Shown here piece by piece: positions 49,577 through 58,554 of a stretch of 64,000 nucleotides of DNA. The first letter of the stretch is position 1, and the number at the start of each line of letters is the position of its first letter. This DNA is from UBA4466 sp963925035 (lineage in GTDB: Bacteria; Bacteroidota; Bacteroidia; Flavobacteriales_D; Crocinitomicaceae), in the NCBI GenBank assembly GCA_963925035.1, contig CAWUSK010000031.1, positions 1 through 64,000 of the forward strand, in the 5' to 3' direction. The notes beneath the pieces are model-generated. The model searched no databases and was not told the origin of the DNA. It saw nothing but the letters and a program-made list of their open reading frames with translations. A program made the position numbers and the translations under genes.

Positions 49577-52060
49577 ATGCCTGAAAGGAAAACGCTTTTT
49601 GTAGATGTCATTTTACCTGTTCCAATTCATAGGGAGTTCACTTATCGTGTGCCATTCGAATTGAACGAACAAGTTTTTGCTGGCGCACGCGTCATTGTAC
49701 CTTTTGGAAAATCTAAATTAATTACTGGAATTATCACCGATATTCACGAGCGAATTCCAGACCAATATCAGACAAAATACATCGAACATTTATTGGATGA
49801 TCAACCAATCATTACTCCAATTCAATATAATTTCTGGAAATGGATTTCAAATTATTACATGGCGCCAATTGGTGATGTGATGAATGCTTCTCTTCCATCT
49901 AATTTTAAACTGGCAAGTGAAACAAAAATCGTTTTGCATCCGGATTATTCCATCGACCTAAAGTTTCTTACCGAGCGCGAACAAGAAATTGTATTGGCCT
50001 TGGAAATGAGAGAAGTATTAGACTTAAAAGAAATTTCTGAGTTGGTGGGAATTAAAACTATCCAACCAATAATAAAACAACTGATCGACAAAAAGGCTGT
50101 ACTTTCATTGGAAGAATTAAACGATAAGTTCACCCCAAAAACCGCAGTTTTTATTGAAATGACTCCTGTCTTTTTACGTGAAGAGCATCTGAATAATTAC
50201 ATTCAATCCATCGAACAGAAAAAAAGTAAAGAAAAGCAATTGGAGGCCCTGTTGTCTGTTCTTCAATATGGTAATTACAATAATGAATCATTAACTCCAA
50301 TTCTTCGAAAGGACTTAGTTGATAAAGGAATCTCGCTGTCTTCTTTAAATTCATTGGAAAAGAAGGGTGTTATATTTCAAATCAAACGAGAGATTACACG
50401 CTTGAATTCTATTTCGGAGGAAGATCAACAATTTAAACCCTTATCAGCGTCGCAAGATACAGCATTGAATGAAATTCATGATTCATTTGAAAAAGACAAA
50501 GTTGTACTATTGCATGGTGTGACCGGATCGGGGAAAACTGAAGTTTACGTTCAATTGATCCAAGAGAGCCTCGATTTAGGAAAGCAAATTTTATTTCTCT
50601 TACCTGAAATCGCATTAACAACTCAATTAATTCAGCGATTATCCGCCTACTTCGGTGAACAAATTGGAGTTTATCACTCTAAATTCAACCAGAATGAGCG
50701 CGTTGAAATTTGGAACAATGTATTGAGTAATAATCCTAATAAATATAGAATTGTGCTTGGAGCTCGTTCCTCTATCTTCTTACCTTATCAAGATTTAGGA
50801 TTAATTATTGTGGACGAAGAACATGAATCTAGCTTTAAACAATATGATCCTTCTCCACGGTACAACGCAAGAGATTGTGCCATTGTACTTGGCGCGATGC
50901 ACAAGGCACATGTACTTTTAGGCTCTGCGACACCTTCTTTGGAAAGCTTTCAAAATGCAAAGACTGGAAAATATTCATTGGTTTCAATGAAAGATCGCTT
51001 TGGGAATGTACGCTTACCTGAAATCTTATGCGCTGATGTGCGAAAGGAACGACGTCAAAAAAGCATGCAATCTCACTTCACTGCGTTCTTAATAGATCAT
51101 GTGCGTGAAGCATTAAATTTAAAGGAGCAAGTTATTTTATTCCAAAACCGCAGAGGATATACACCTTTGTGGATGTGTGAAATCTGTAATTGGACACCAA
51201 AATGTAAAAATTGCGATGTCTCTTTAACCTATCACAAACACACGAATAGCTTAAAATGTCACTATTGCAGTTTCAATATTCCGCCTGTTGGAAGCTGTGC
51301 CGCGTGTGGAAGTAATCGCTTGAATATGTTGGGATTTGGTACGGAAAAAATTGAAGATGAATTGTCTGTAATGTTTCCTGAAAAAGTCATTAAGCGCCTC
51401 GATTTAGACACAACTCGATCCAAAAATGCCTACGCAACTCTATTAAATGATTTCGACGATCGGAAAATCGACATTCTAATTGGAACACAAATGGTGACAA
51501 AAGGACTTGATTTTGACAACGTCAATTTGGTAGGCGTTTTGGATGCTGATATGCTCTTGAACAGAACGGATTTCAGGGCTTTTGAACGTTCATTTCAATT
51601 AATGACACAAGTTGCCGGTCGATCTGGTAGAAGGGAAAAAAGAGGAAAAGTGATAATTCAAACTGGCGATCCAGAACATTGGGTCATTCAAAAAGTAATG
51701 GAACACGATTTCATTGGTTTTTTCGACAGTGAAATCATTGAACGCGCAAATTATTTTTATCCTCCTTTCTATAAGATCATAGAAATCACATTAAAACATC
51801 GCGATGAAAACGTGCTCAACAAAGGCGCAATGGATTTAGCAGTTACTCTAAGAAACATCTTTAAAGAACGAGTGCTTGGACCAGAGTTTCCGGTCGTAAA
51901 AAGAATACAAAATTTATTTTTGAAAACCATCACGATTAAGATTGAGCGCGATGCAAATGATAAAAAAGTAAAGGAACGCATTCACCAATTGGTTGATGAA
52001 TTTTACTGCGTTCCTATAAACAAATCAATTCGTGTAATAATAGACGTTGACCCCGCTTAA
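49577..52060 (+). CDS. priA: Primosomal protein N' (replication restart helicase)
   Basis: 3'-5' DNA helicase that restarts stalled forks. The 827-residue protein has the N-terminal DNA-binding domain (about 1-110, VDVILPVPIHREFTYRVPF), the helicase core with Walker A GVTGSGKTEVYV and DEEH box IVDEEHESSFKQYDP, and LLGSATPSLES. The zinc-binding insertion contains CEICNWTPKCKNC and CHYCSFNIPPVGSCAACG. Helicase motifs DILIGTQMVTKGLDFDNV and AGRSGRREKRG follow. The length is slightly above the family norm (about 730). Its stop codon overlaps that of convergent rpoD (4 bases). Confidence 0.96.
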   Translation: MPERKTLFVDVILPVPIHREFTYRVPFELNEQVFAGARVIVPFGKSKLITGIITDIHERIPDQYQTKYIEHLLDDQPIITPIQYNFWKWISNYYMAPIGDVMNASLPSNFKLASETKIVLHPDYSIDLKFLTEREQEIVLALEMREVLDLKEISELVGIKTIQPIIKQLIDKKAVLSLEELNDKFTPKTAVFIEMTPVFLREEHLNNYIQSIEQKKSKEKQLEALLSVLQYGNYNNESLTPILRKDLVDKGISLSSLNSLEKKGVIFQIKREITRLNSISEEDQQFKPLSASQDTALNEIHDSFEKDKVVLLHGVTGSGKTEVYVQLIQESLDLGKQILFLLPEIALTTQLIQRLSAYFGEQIGVYHSKFNQNERVEIWNNVLSNNPNKYRIVLGARSSIFLPYQDLGLIIVDEEHESSFKQYDPSPRYNARDCAIVLGAMHKAHVLLGSATPSLESFQNAKTGKYSLVSMKDRFGNVRLPEILCADVRKERRQKSMQSHFTAFLIDHVREALNLKEQVILFQNRRGYTPLWMCEICNWTPKCKNCDVSLTYHKHTNSLKCHYCSFNIPPVGSCAACGSNRLNMLGFGTEKIEDELSVMFPEKVIKRLDLDTTRSKNAYATLLNDFDDRKIDILIGTQMVTKGLDFDNVNLVGVLDADMLLNRTDFRAFERSFQLMTQVAGRSGRREKRGKVIIQTGDPEHWVIQKVMEHDFIGFFDSEIIERANYFYPPFYKIIEITLKHRDENVLNKGAMDLAVTLRNIFKERVLGPEFPVVKRIQNLFLKTITIKIERDANDKKVKERIHQLVDEFYCVPINKSIRVIIDVDPA

Positions 52061-52926
52061 CCTAGGTATGATTTTAGCATCCGGCTTCGGGAAGTGTGTT
52101 TTAATCTACGAATTGCTTTTTCTTTAATTTGGCGAACTCTCTCTCTAGTTAGTTCAAAACGCTCACCGATTTCTTCTAATGTCATTGTCGCTCTTCCATT
52201 CAAACCAAAGTACAAACGAACTACGTCTCCTTCGCGCGAAGTCAAGGTAGACAACGACCGATCAATTTCCTTTTGTAAGGATTCTATTACCAATGCTCTT
52301 TCTGGACCAGGTAAAGTGTCATTTGGAAGCAAATCATACATACTTGATGATGATTCATCTCCATCCACCAAAGGTGCATCCATAGAAACGTGGCGACTAT
52401 TATTTTGCAATGACGTGCGTACTTCATTTACTGAAAGGTCAAGAAACTCAGCCAACTCGTCTGAAGACGGAGGTCGCTCTAGTTGCTGTTCCAGTTCTGA
52501 AAATGCACGGTTAATTTTATTAATTGTTCCGATTTTATTCAAAGGCAAACGAACTATACGAGCTTGTTCGGCCAAAGCTTGTAAGATGGATTGACGAATC
52601 CACCAAACAGCATAGGAAATGAATTTAAATCCACGACTTTCATCGAAACGCTCTGCAGCTTTGATTAATCCCAAATTCCCTTCATTGATTAAATCAGGTA
52701 AAGATAATCCTTGGTTTTGGTACTGTTTAGAAACAGAAACAACAAAACGAAGGTTTGCTTTCGTCAAACGATCCAAGGCTTGGCGATCACCATTCTTAAT
52801 TCTTTTTGCTAATTCAACTTCTTCTTCGGCAGATATCAGATCAACTCGTCCAATTTCCTGCAAATACTTATCTAGAGACGCTGTCTCTCGATTTGTAACT
52901 TGCTTGGTAATTTTTAATTGTCTCAT
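52057..52926 (-). CDS. rpoD: Primary RNA polymerase sigma factor (RpoD/SigA, Bacteroidota type)
   Basis: The 289-residue protein has the short Bacteroidota form lacking region 1.1. It contains region 1.2 (RETASLDKYLQEIGRVDLIS), 2.1-2.4 (LTKANLRFVVSVSKQYQNQG, LPDLINEGNLGLIKAAERFD, FKFISYAVWWIRQSILQALAEQARIVRLP), region 3 and 4.2 (TLEEIGERFELTRERVRQIKEKAIRRLKH). In this phylum the primary sigma recognises TTTG at -33 and TAnnTTTG at -7, which agrees with the boxes seen before many genes here. It overlaps priA at the stop codons and is divergent from the phosphatase gene. Confidence 0.95.
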   Translation of the reverse strand: MRQLKITKQVTNRETASLDKYLQEIGRVDLISAEEEVELAKRIKNGDRQALDRLTKANLRFVVSVSKQYQNQGLSLPDLINEGNLGLIKAAERFDESRGFKFISYAVWWIRQSILQALAEQARIVRLPLNKIGTINKINRAFSELEQQLERPPSSDELAEFLDLSVNEVRTSLQNNSRHVSMDAPLVDGDESSSSMYDLLPNDTLPGPERALVIESLQKEIDRSLSTLTSREGDVVRLYFGLNGRATMTLEEIGERFELTRERVRQIKEKAIRRLKHTSRSRMLKSYLG

Positions 52927-53083
52927 ATAAACCTTTTTATATCCTTACCTTTATAATAACGCTCAATTATTTGTTTAGTTGGGTTATTTTTCGTGAAAAA
53001 CACAAAAAATGAATATTCACAAGAATAACATGGTTGTTTTGCCCTTTTGAATGAATATTTAGAAATTATTAATTTGCTATACC

Positions 53084-53091
53084 TATTTTTG
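53084..53091 (+). promoter_or_regulatory. -7 box of the LMW phosphatase gene, probable leaderless mRNA
   Basis: TATTTTTG, a perfect TAnnTTTG, ends 4 nt before ATG 53096. Confidence 0.6.
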
Positions 53092-53095
53092 TCCT

Positions 53096-53554
53096 ATGAA
53101 AATACTAATGGTCTGTTTAGGAAATATTTGTCGTTCACCTTTGGCAGATGGATTACTTCGAGAAAAAGTAAAACAATTAAACTTGGACATTGTAGTTGAT
53201 TCTGCTGGAACTTCCAATCACCATGTTGGTCAAGCTCCTGATACTCGAATGAGTGCAATAGCAAGACAAAAAGGATTAACCATTGACAATTTAAAAGCAA
53301 GACAATTCACCAAGACAGATTTCGGAGATTTTGACTTAATTTTTGTGATGGACAAAAGCAATTATTCCAATGTTGTTGCTTTGGCTAGTTCAGAAGAGGA
53401 CAGAGCAAAAGTACATTTGATGTTAAACGAATTACACCCAAATCAAGATTTAGAAGTACCAGACCCATATTTTGGTGGTGAACAAGGATTTACTGACGTA
53501 TATAATTTACTGGATGATGCGACAAATGCACTCATCAAAAAAAGATTAAACTAA
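53096..53554 (+). CDS. Low-molecular-weight protein-tyrosine phosphatase
   Basis: Cytoplasmic tyrosine phosphatase of the Wzb/Etp class. The 152-residue protein has the P-loop CLGNICRSP (C7, R13) directly after the first strand MKILMV, the small ADGLLREK helix and the general acid Asp in VPDPYFGGEQGF. All catalytic parts are present. It overlaps the next gene, an RsmI-like methyltransferase, as TAATG, so the two are coupled. Partner tyrosine kinases are not encoded nearby, so its substrate is unknown. Confidence 0.95.
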   Translation: MKILMVCLGNICRSPLADGLLREKVKQLNLDIVVDSAGTSNHHVGQAPDTRMSAIARQKGLTIDNLKARQFTKTDFGDFDLIFVMDKSNYSNVVALASSEEDRAKVHLMLNELHPNQDLEVPDPYFGGEQGFTDVYNLLDDATNALIKKRLN

Positions 53555-54267
53555 TGACACTAGGAAATTTACTAATGATCCCAACAACCTTGGGCGGAGA
53601 ATCAACAACAGATATAATTCCTGAAGATGTGCGTTCATGGGTGATTGAATTAAGAACCTTCATCGTTGAAGATATTAAATCAGCACGACGTTTTTTGCGA
53701 AAACTAGATCGTACTTTTCCTATCGATGAATCCACATTTTTCATCTTAAATAAAAAAACTCCTGCGAGTGATTTAATCAGTTACATTCAACCTGCATTGA
53801 AAGGACATAACATTGGTGTAATGTCAGATGCTGGTTGCCCTGGAGTCGCAGATCCAGGAGCTTCAATAGTTGGTATTGCTCATCAACATGGAATTCGTGT
53901 TCAACCTTTGGTTGGTCCGTCTTCTATCTTATTGGCATTAATGGGAAGTGGTTTTTCGGGACAGGAATTTACATTTCATGGTTATTTACCAAAAGAACGA
54001 AAAGACCGTATTCACAGAATGAAAGATTTTGAAGGTGATTCTCGCAGAACTGGCTATACGCATTTATTCATGGACACACCATTCAGAAATATGAATGTTT
54101 TGGACGACATGCTCAATGAATTAACGGATACTACTATGCTTTGCATTGCAAGTAACCTTACTCTTCCGCAAGAAGATATTCGTACGATGTCGGTGAAGGA
54201 TTGGAGAGAAAAAGCGTATGATTTAGCTAAGAAACCAACGATGTTCGCAATTGGAAAGATACAGTAA
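53554..54267 (+). CDS. RsmI-like SAM methyltransferase (tetrapyrrole methylase family)
   Basis: Class III SAM-dependent methyltransferase. The 237-residue protein shows the family motifs LMIPTTLGGESTTD, GVMSDAGCPGVADPGA and LVGPSSILLALMGSGFSGQ, as well as FHGYLPKERKDR. RsmI methylates 16S rRNA C1402, but this form is shorter and has diverged in its start (TTLGGESTTDIIPEDVRSWV), so it may be a paralogue with another target; Bacteroidota commonly carry such an extra copy. Its ATG overlaps the phosphatase stop (TAATG). A decayed copy of its 3' third lies 2.7 kb downstream (56790-56986). Confidence 0.9.
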   Translation: MTLGNLLMIPTTLGGESTTDIIPEDVRSWVIELRTFIVEDIKSARRFLRKLDRTFPIDESTFFILNKKTPASDLISYIQPALKGHNIGVMSDAGCPGVADPGASIVGIAHQHGIRVQPLVGPSSILLALMGSGFSGQEFTFHGYLPKERKDRIHRMKDFEGDSRRTGYTHLFMDTPFRNMNVLDDMLNELTDTTMLCIASNLTLPQEDIRTMSVKDWREKAYDLAKKPTMFAIGKIQ

Positions 54268-54396
54268 GAGTTTTTGTATTTAGGAAATTGCATCTACAAG
54301 TCTCGTAAAAGTGTCTCGATGTTGGAATAATTTTTTAAAAGTAGATTACTCATTGTGATAAAACAATGAGTTCGCTCATCTTTCAAGTTGCTACTT

Positions 54397-55299
54397 TTAT
54401 AATGGAATCTTCAAAACTTGCCCTACCTTTATATTATCCGACTTCAACTGGTTGAGGCGCTTGATTACATAAACACTGGTATGATAGCGTTGAGCAATAA
54501 AACCTAAGGTATCACCCGATTTCACCTTGTACACTTTGCTTTTTGCGCTTGCTACCTTTTTAGCTTCTACATTTTGAGTGCCTTGGCCATCCTTCATCGT
54601 ATCGTATCCTGTATTCTTAAATTTTAACGAAACAATGACGGAATTAGTGCTTTCCTTATAACAATCTGTTGCATACTTGTAGAATTTCTGGCGAATATTA
54701 ATATAGTTCTTGTATTCGGGCAATAATGTGCCATCCCACTCATAACATTGGAGGACATCCTCGTTAAAATCCAATAATAATTTAGGTTCCATTGAAGGAT
54801 ACCAACGGTGCATACTAGGAATCTGCCCATTTACTGCTGACAATCCACCTCCTGCAGAACCCCGACTATCGATACATACATAACATTTTCCATCCTCACT
54901 CGGACCAACAACAGCAATCCAGTAAACGGACAAGGACAATGGGTCAATCTGAATGTAAAGTTTTTTGATATCTGATTGAAATCCCTTTTTTCGTATGCGC
55001 TCCAGTCCTGCATTCACTTTTACATTCATATAACCACCGAAATAATCCGTTCTTCTCCGGTTAAATGAATGCAAAGCGTCATATACTAATGACTTTCCCA
55101 TTGCAGAATACGAATCACTTATCATTTCGTCATGTTTACCCAATTGGATTGTGTCAGCATCTATGCGCTGAAAAACAGGTAGGGCAATCGTTTTTTTTAC
55201 TTCTGTCGAATCAATGGGCACAAATGTCTCTGACTCTTCTTGGGCATTCACCCCAAAGAAATTAATGATACAGATATATAGAAAAAAAACACTGGTCAT
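54397..55299 (-). CDS. Secreted protein with C-terminal LysM domain
   Basis: About 300 residues with a signal peptide (MTSVFFLYICIINFFGVNAQ), a central region with no recognised domain (about 30-245, with YDALHSFNRRRTDYFGGYMNVKV and SIYWIAVVGPSEDGKCYV-like segments) and a C-terminal LysM repeat (VYKVKSGDTLGFIAQRYHTSVYVIKRLN to KVGQVLKIPL) that binds peptidoglycan. It probably acts at the cell wall, and its role is unknown. The longer ATG at 55305 adds two residues. A perfect -7 box (TATCTTTG) lies on the minus strand about 30 nt upstream. It diverges from the lysozyme-like gene, suggesting joint regulation of two cell-wall proteins. Confidence 0.8.
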   Translation of the reverse strand: MTSVFFLYICIINFFGVNAQEESETFVPIDSTEVKKTIALPVFQRIDADTIQLGKHDEMISDSYSAMGKSLVYDALHSFNRRRTDYFGGYMNVKVNAGLERIRKKGFQSDIKKLYIQIDPLSLSVYWIAVVGPSEDGKCYVCIDSRGSAGGGLSAVNGQIPSMHRWYPSMEPKLLLDFNEDVLQCYEWDGTLLPEYKNYINIRQKFYKYATDCYKESTNSVIVSLKFKNTGYDTMKDGQGTQNVEAKKVASAKSKVYKVKSGDTLGFIAQRYHTSVYVIKRLNQLKSDNIKVGQVLKIPL

Positions 55300-55450
55300 T
55301 TTCAACTAAAAAATTGACTACTCTACAAAGATAATAAGCATTTATCAAAAGACAATTAAAAACAATCAACTAAAGATAAGTTAAATTAACTTTGCAAATA
55401 AAATAAGAAGTTTAAATTAAATAAACCAATTTACTAAAGCATTACCTTGC

Positions 55451-56689
55451 ATGTCGGAAAGTCCAATTACTGAAATAAAATTTAAAAAAAGAAGGTTTCG
55501 AAAATTCTTCAAGATTTCCTATCTCACTATTATTCACGGGTTAGCGATCTTTGGAGCCTTCCTTATCTTCACTGCATTGGCAGTTCATTTCAAATGGACC
55601 AATCAAAGCGGTACAACGGATATTAACAATCGTTATTTTGATGAGCTTGCTGATAAATACGGAAAAGATCAACTTCAGGACAGTGTTGCCTTGATTTGGC
55701 AACAAGACCAATTTTTTCAAAAGTTGGGTGTACTAGCGAAGTATAACCCAGTTGACGCTCGAAATATCTATTCCAGCTTCGAAATCACACAGGATGCGAC
55801 AATTGGACTCCGTATGTTAGATGTTGTATCATTAATGTTAAAGGACAATAAAGCGTATCAGAAAGAATTGAAAAAATTAGACAAAGTGCAGAAAGGAAAA
55901 GATCAATCTGTTTATGCATGGTCGAATTACAAAGTTTGGGATGAATTCAGCAAGGCCGTTTTGAGAGATAAATCGGCAATCGATTCTGTTTCCCGCATCA
56001 CAGGAGTTGAATCACGACTCATTGTTATGTGTCTCGTTGGTGAACAGGTTCGGATGTTTAATTCAGGGCGGGAAAAATTTAAGCAGTACGTATATCCGTT
56101 TAGCCGGGTGATACTTCCCAATAGCAGAGGCTATGGCGTAACCAGTATTTTAGAGCACACTGCTTTACGAATAGAAAGGAATCTGAAAAACTCGAGAAGC
56201 CCTTTTTATCCAGGTAATTATTTTGAGAAATGCCTGAACTATAATGACTCTTTTCCTGAGCTTATTGTCGATTCCATTGAGGCACACAAACACAAAACAA
56301 TCCAGCGACTAATTAAAGGTGGTGATCACTTTTATTCTTATTTGTACACTGGCTTTCTGCTTCGTCAGTATTATTCCCAATGGGTTATGGCCGGACATGA
56401 TATTTCGTACCGCCCTGAAGTATTGGGAACCTTGTTTAATATCGGATTTGAAAAAAGCGCACCCAATGCACATCCTAAGGCTGGTGGATCTACCTTCAAG
56501 ATTGGAGAAAAGGATTACACCTTCGGGGGACTTTGTTTTGAGTTCTATTATAGTGGCGAGATGATGAAGGAATTCCCCATCACCCGGAAAACTTTTATAC
56601 CCGTTAAGGAACTTGAAAGAAATAACACGATCTACCTAGAGAAGGTTAAGAAATTGATGGAAGGATATTCGCTCGAAGTCGTTTTGTGA
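55451..56689 (+). CDS. Membrane-anchored protein, possibly lysozyme-like
   Basis: A 412-residue protein with a cytoplasmic basic start (FKKRRFRKFFKIS), one span (about 30-50) and a periplasmic domain. The segment with GVESRLIVMCLVGEQVRMFNSG, NSRGYGVTSILEHTALRIERNL and RPEVLGTLFNIGFEKSAPNAHP recalls lytic transglycosylase or lysozyme-like folds (Glu as possible acid, a glycine-rich turn, then an asparagine-rich helix), but this is pattern only and no family was assigned. A perfect -7 box TAACTTTG lies about 60 nt upstream. Its divergent neighbour is a LysM protein, which supports a cell-wall role. Confidence 0.45.
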   Translation: MSESPITEIKFKKRRFRKFFKISYLTIIHGLAIFGAFLIFTALAVHFKWTNQSGTTDINNRYFDELADKYGKDQLQDSVALIWQQDQFFQKLGVLAKYNPVDARNIYSSFEITQDATIGLRMLDVVSLMLKDNKAYQKELKKLDKVQKGKDQSVYAWSNYKVWDEFSKAVLRDKSAIDSVSRITGVESRLIVMCLVGEQVRMFNSGREKFKQYVYPFSRVILPNSRGYGVTSILEHTALRIERNLKNSRSPFYPGNYFEKCLNYNDSFPELIVDSIEAHKHKTIQRLIKGGDHFYSYLYTGFLLRQYYSQWVMAGHDISYRPEVLGTLFNIGFEKSAPNAHPKAGGSTFKIGEKDYTFGGLCFEFYYSGEMMKEFPITRKTFIPVKELERNNTIYLEKVKKLMEGYSLEVVL

Positions 56690-56789
56690 AAAGATTCGCA
56701 GAAATTGGATCTTGGCTAATTTTCGGTGAAAATAACTTCAGAGCAGTGACGAAAGTAATAAAAACGCGGGGTAGCCTGGTGGAATAAAT

Positions 56790-56986
56790 TTAATTTATTC
56801 ATGGAAACACCTTTCCGTAACATGAGCGTTCTGGATGATTTATTAAATAATTTGATAGATCCAACAATGTTGTGCAATGCTCCTAATAACACTTTGCCAC
56901 AGGAAGATGGCTATCAAAGATTGGTGTAAAAAATCGGTAATTTGGAAAAGAAACCAACAATGCTCGCAATTGGAAAGATACAGTAG
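56790..56986 (+). pseudogene. Decayed 3' fragment of an RsmI-like methyltransferase
   Basis: Translates as FMETPFRNMSVLDDLLNN and, after an indel near 56905-56930, KKPTMLAIGKIQ. These correspond to FMDTPFRNMNVLDDMLNE and KKPTMFAIGKIQ at the end of the intact gene at 53554-54267. The fragment contains an internal TAA and lacks the first two thirds. It is the remains of a second, diverged copy of that gene, in the same orientation 2.7 kb downstream. Confidence 0.85.
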
Positions 56987-57020
56987 ATTTCTTTTCATAG
57001 ATTTACTGGTTCAATAAAGC

Positions 57021-57028
57021 TACCTTAG
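57021..57028 (+). promoter_or_regulatory. Probable -7 box of the DUF2459-like gene
   Basis: TACCTTAG (one mismatch to TAnnTTTG) ends 5 nt before ATG 57034. Confidence 0.35.
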
Positions 57029-57033
57029 CAACT

Positions 57034-57705
57034 ATGAAAACGTATTTAAAAAAAACAGCTCTTGGACTAGGGGTTTTGCTCGAAGTATTTATTGCTTTTT
57101 TATTTTTTTATGGGACAATTGCCATGTATGGCGCAATACTTCCAACTGGAGAGGTGAAATCTAAAGGCGAATTATACATCTACGTTCAGTCAAATGGGAT
57201 TCACACGGATGTTTGTCTACCAACACAAACAGACGATGTTAATTGGTTACTTTTCATATCTCCAGAACATTACTCTAAAAACTTTTCTTTCGAATATGTA
57301 ACAATCGGCTGGGGAGACAAAGGATTCTTCCTAGATACTCCGACTTGGGCAGACCTAAAAGTTTCTACTGCATTAAACGCTGCTTTCTTGCCGAGCACAA
57401 CAGCAATGCATGTTAAGTACTCCAAAGAGCCAAAAGTATCTACAACCAGAAAAAAAGTATTTCTAGACCGAGAAGATTATTTGAAAATGACGAAATACAT
57501 TAAACGTAGCTTCAAAACAAAAGACAATGCCATTGAACTAATTGGAGGAAAAGGATATTCGAATGACGATAATTTTTATGAAGCGAATAAATCCTATCAC
57601 ATGTTTAGAACTTGCAATCGCTGGACAAATCGAGTATTGAAGGAAGCAAATATTAAAACCGGTGTGTTCGCTCTTTTTCCAAATGGAATAATCTCACATT
57701 TGTAA
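57034..57705 (+). CDS. DUF2459 (TIGR02117-like) membrane-anchored protein
   Basis: A 223-residue protein with an N-terminal span (GLGVLLEVFIAFLFFYGTIAMYG) and an external domain. The key pattern is VQSNGIHTDVCLP, YVTIGWGDKGFFLDTPTWADLK and the end TCNRWTNRVLKEANIKTG, which matches DUF2459/TIGR02117 proteins of unknown function; the conserved His, Asp and Cys suggest a hydrolase-like site, perhaps of the NlpC/P60 type, which is conjecture. It ends 9 bases before the convergent TerB-DnaJ gene. Confidence 0.75.
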   Translation: MKTYLKKTALGLGVLLEVFIAFLFFYGTIAMYGAILPTGEVKSKGELYIYVQSNGIHTDVCLPTQTDDVNWLLFISPEHYSKNFSFEYVTIGWGDKGFFLDTPTWADLKVSTALNAAFLPSTTAMHVKYSKEPKVSTTRKKVFLDREDYLKMTKYIKRSFKTKDNAIELIGGKGYSNDDNFYEANKSYHMFRTCNRWTNRVLKEANIKTGVFALFPNGIISHL

Positions 57706-57714
57706 AACTCTTTC

Positions 57715-58494
57715 CTACTTAAACCCCCTGCGCTTCTTAATCGCGTCGTAAGAATCTTGAATTTGCTGGAACTTTTCTTTGGCACCTTTTTGATATTCAT
57801 CTCCCATTTGTGCCACTTTATCTGGATGAAATTTAATTACCATTTTTCGGTATGCTTTTTTCACTTCATCATCTGAAGCATCTGACTCAATACCTAAAAT
57901 CTTGTAATCTGAATCAACATTCCGGTAAAACATGTTCTTCACACTTTCAAAGTCAGAAGAAGATACCCCCATCATTTGAGCAATTTGCTGAATGACATTG
58001 ATTTCCTGAGGGGAAACATCGCCATCTGCCTTTGCTATTCCAAACAAGTAATGCAACAATTGCGCGCGAACTTCTGGCTGCATGCGCATGCGAATGTCTT
58101 GACAAATACGTTGCAATGGAATTTCTCCAGAGTCTAAAAATTGCTTTAAAGTTTGTAAATGCTGACCGGAAAATTGATTGCCAAATTGTTGGTTGAAAAA
58201 CGATTTTACATAATCTAATTCTGCTTTCAGCACCTTTCCATCTGCTTTCATTACAGCTGCAGAAAGCGCCATCAGCATTGTCGGTACATCGCTCGTTGTT
58301 GAACGTTGTTGGTAGAATTGAAACAAATCTTCCGTCGTGAATTTTCGCCCTTCACTGTTTGCTTGCTGCTTCGCTTTTTTAATCACATTCTGGTAATTAT
58401 CAATAAACGAACCGATAAAAAAACCGAACATTCCACCCAAAAAAGTCTTACCAAGTAAGAAAAAACCAACAAAAGCTAAAATCCACTTAAACAC
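57715..58494 (-). CDS. Membrane-anchored TerB-like and DnaJ-domain protein (DjlA-like)
   Basis: A 259-residue co-chaperone-like protein. It has an N-terminal hydrophobic anchor (MFKWILAFVGFFLLGKTFLGGMFGFFIG), a TerB-like helical domain (about 65-185, MLMALSAAVMKADGKVLKAE and FGIAKADGDVSPQEINVIQ) and a C-terminal J domain (DYKILGIESDASDDEVKKAY, HPD in KFHPDKVAQ). This is the order of DjlA. It likely recruits DnaK to the inner membrane. It lies just downstream of htpG on the same strand, separated by a terminator. Confidence 0.9.
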   Translation of the reverse strand: MFKWILAFVGFFLLGKTFLGGMFGFFIGSFIDNYQNVIKKAKQQANSEGRKFTTEDLFQFYQQRSTTSDVPTMLMALSAAVMKADGKVLKAELDYVKSFFNQQFGNQFSGQHLQTLKQFLDSGEIPLQRICQDIRMRMQPEVRAQLLHYLFGIAKADGDVSPQEINVIQQIAQMMGVSSSDFESVKNMFYRNVDSDYKILGIESDASDDEVKKAYRKMVIKFHPDKVAQMGDEYQKGAKEKFQQIQDSYDAIKKRRGFK

Positions 58495-58510
58495 TCTATT
58501 CTATTCTTTT

Positions 58511-58550
58511 AATAAAACTGTCCGCAGTTCATCCGCGGACAGCTTTTTAT
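58511..58550 (-). terminator. Intrinsic terminator after htpG
   Basis: CTGTCCGC and GCGGACAG form an 8-bp GC-rich stem with a 9-nt loop. On the minus strand it is followed by TTTTATT. It lies between htpG and the TerB-DnaJ gene. Confidence 0.8.
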
Positions 58551-58554
58551 TATT

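Noticed and set aside
57715..58494. TerB-like domain as a tellurite resistance gene
   Set aside because: The TerB-like fold with a membrane anchor and C-terminal J domain is the DjlA arrangement; no other ter genes are present.
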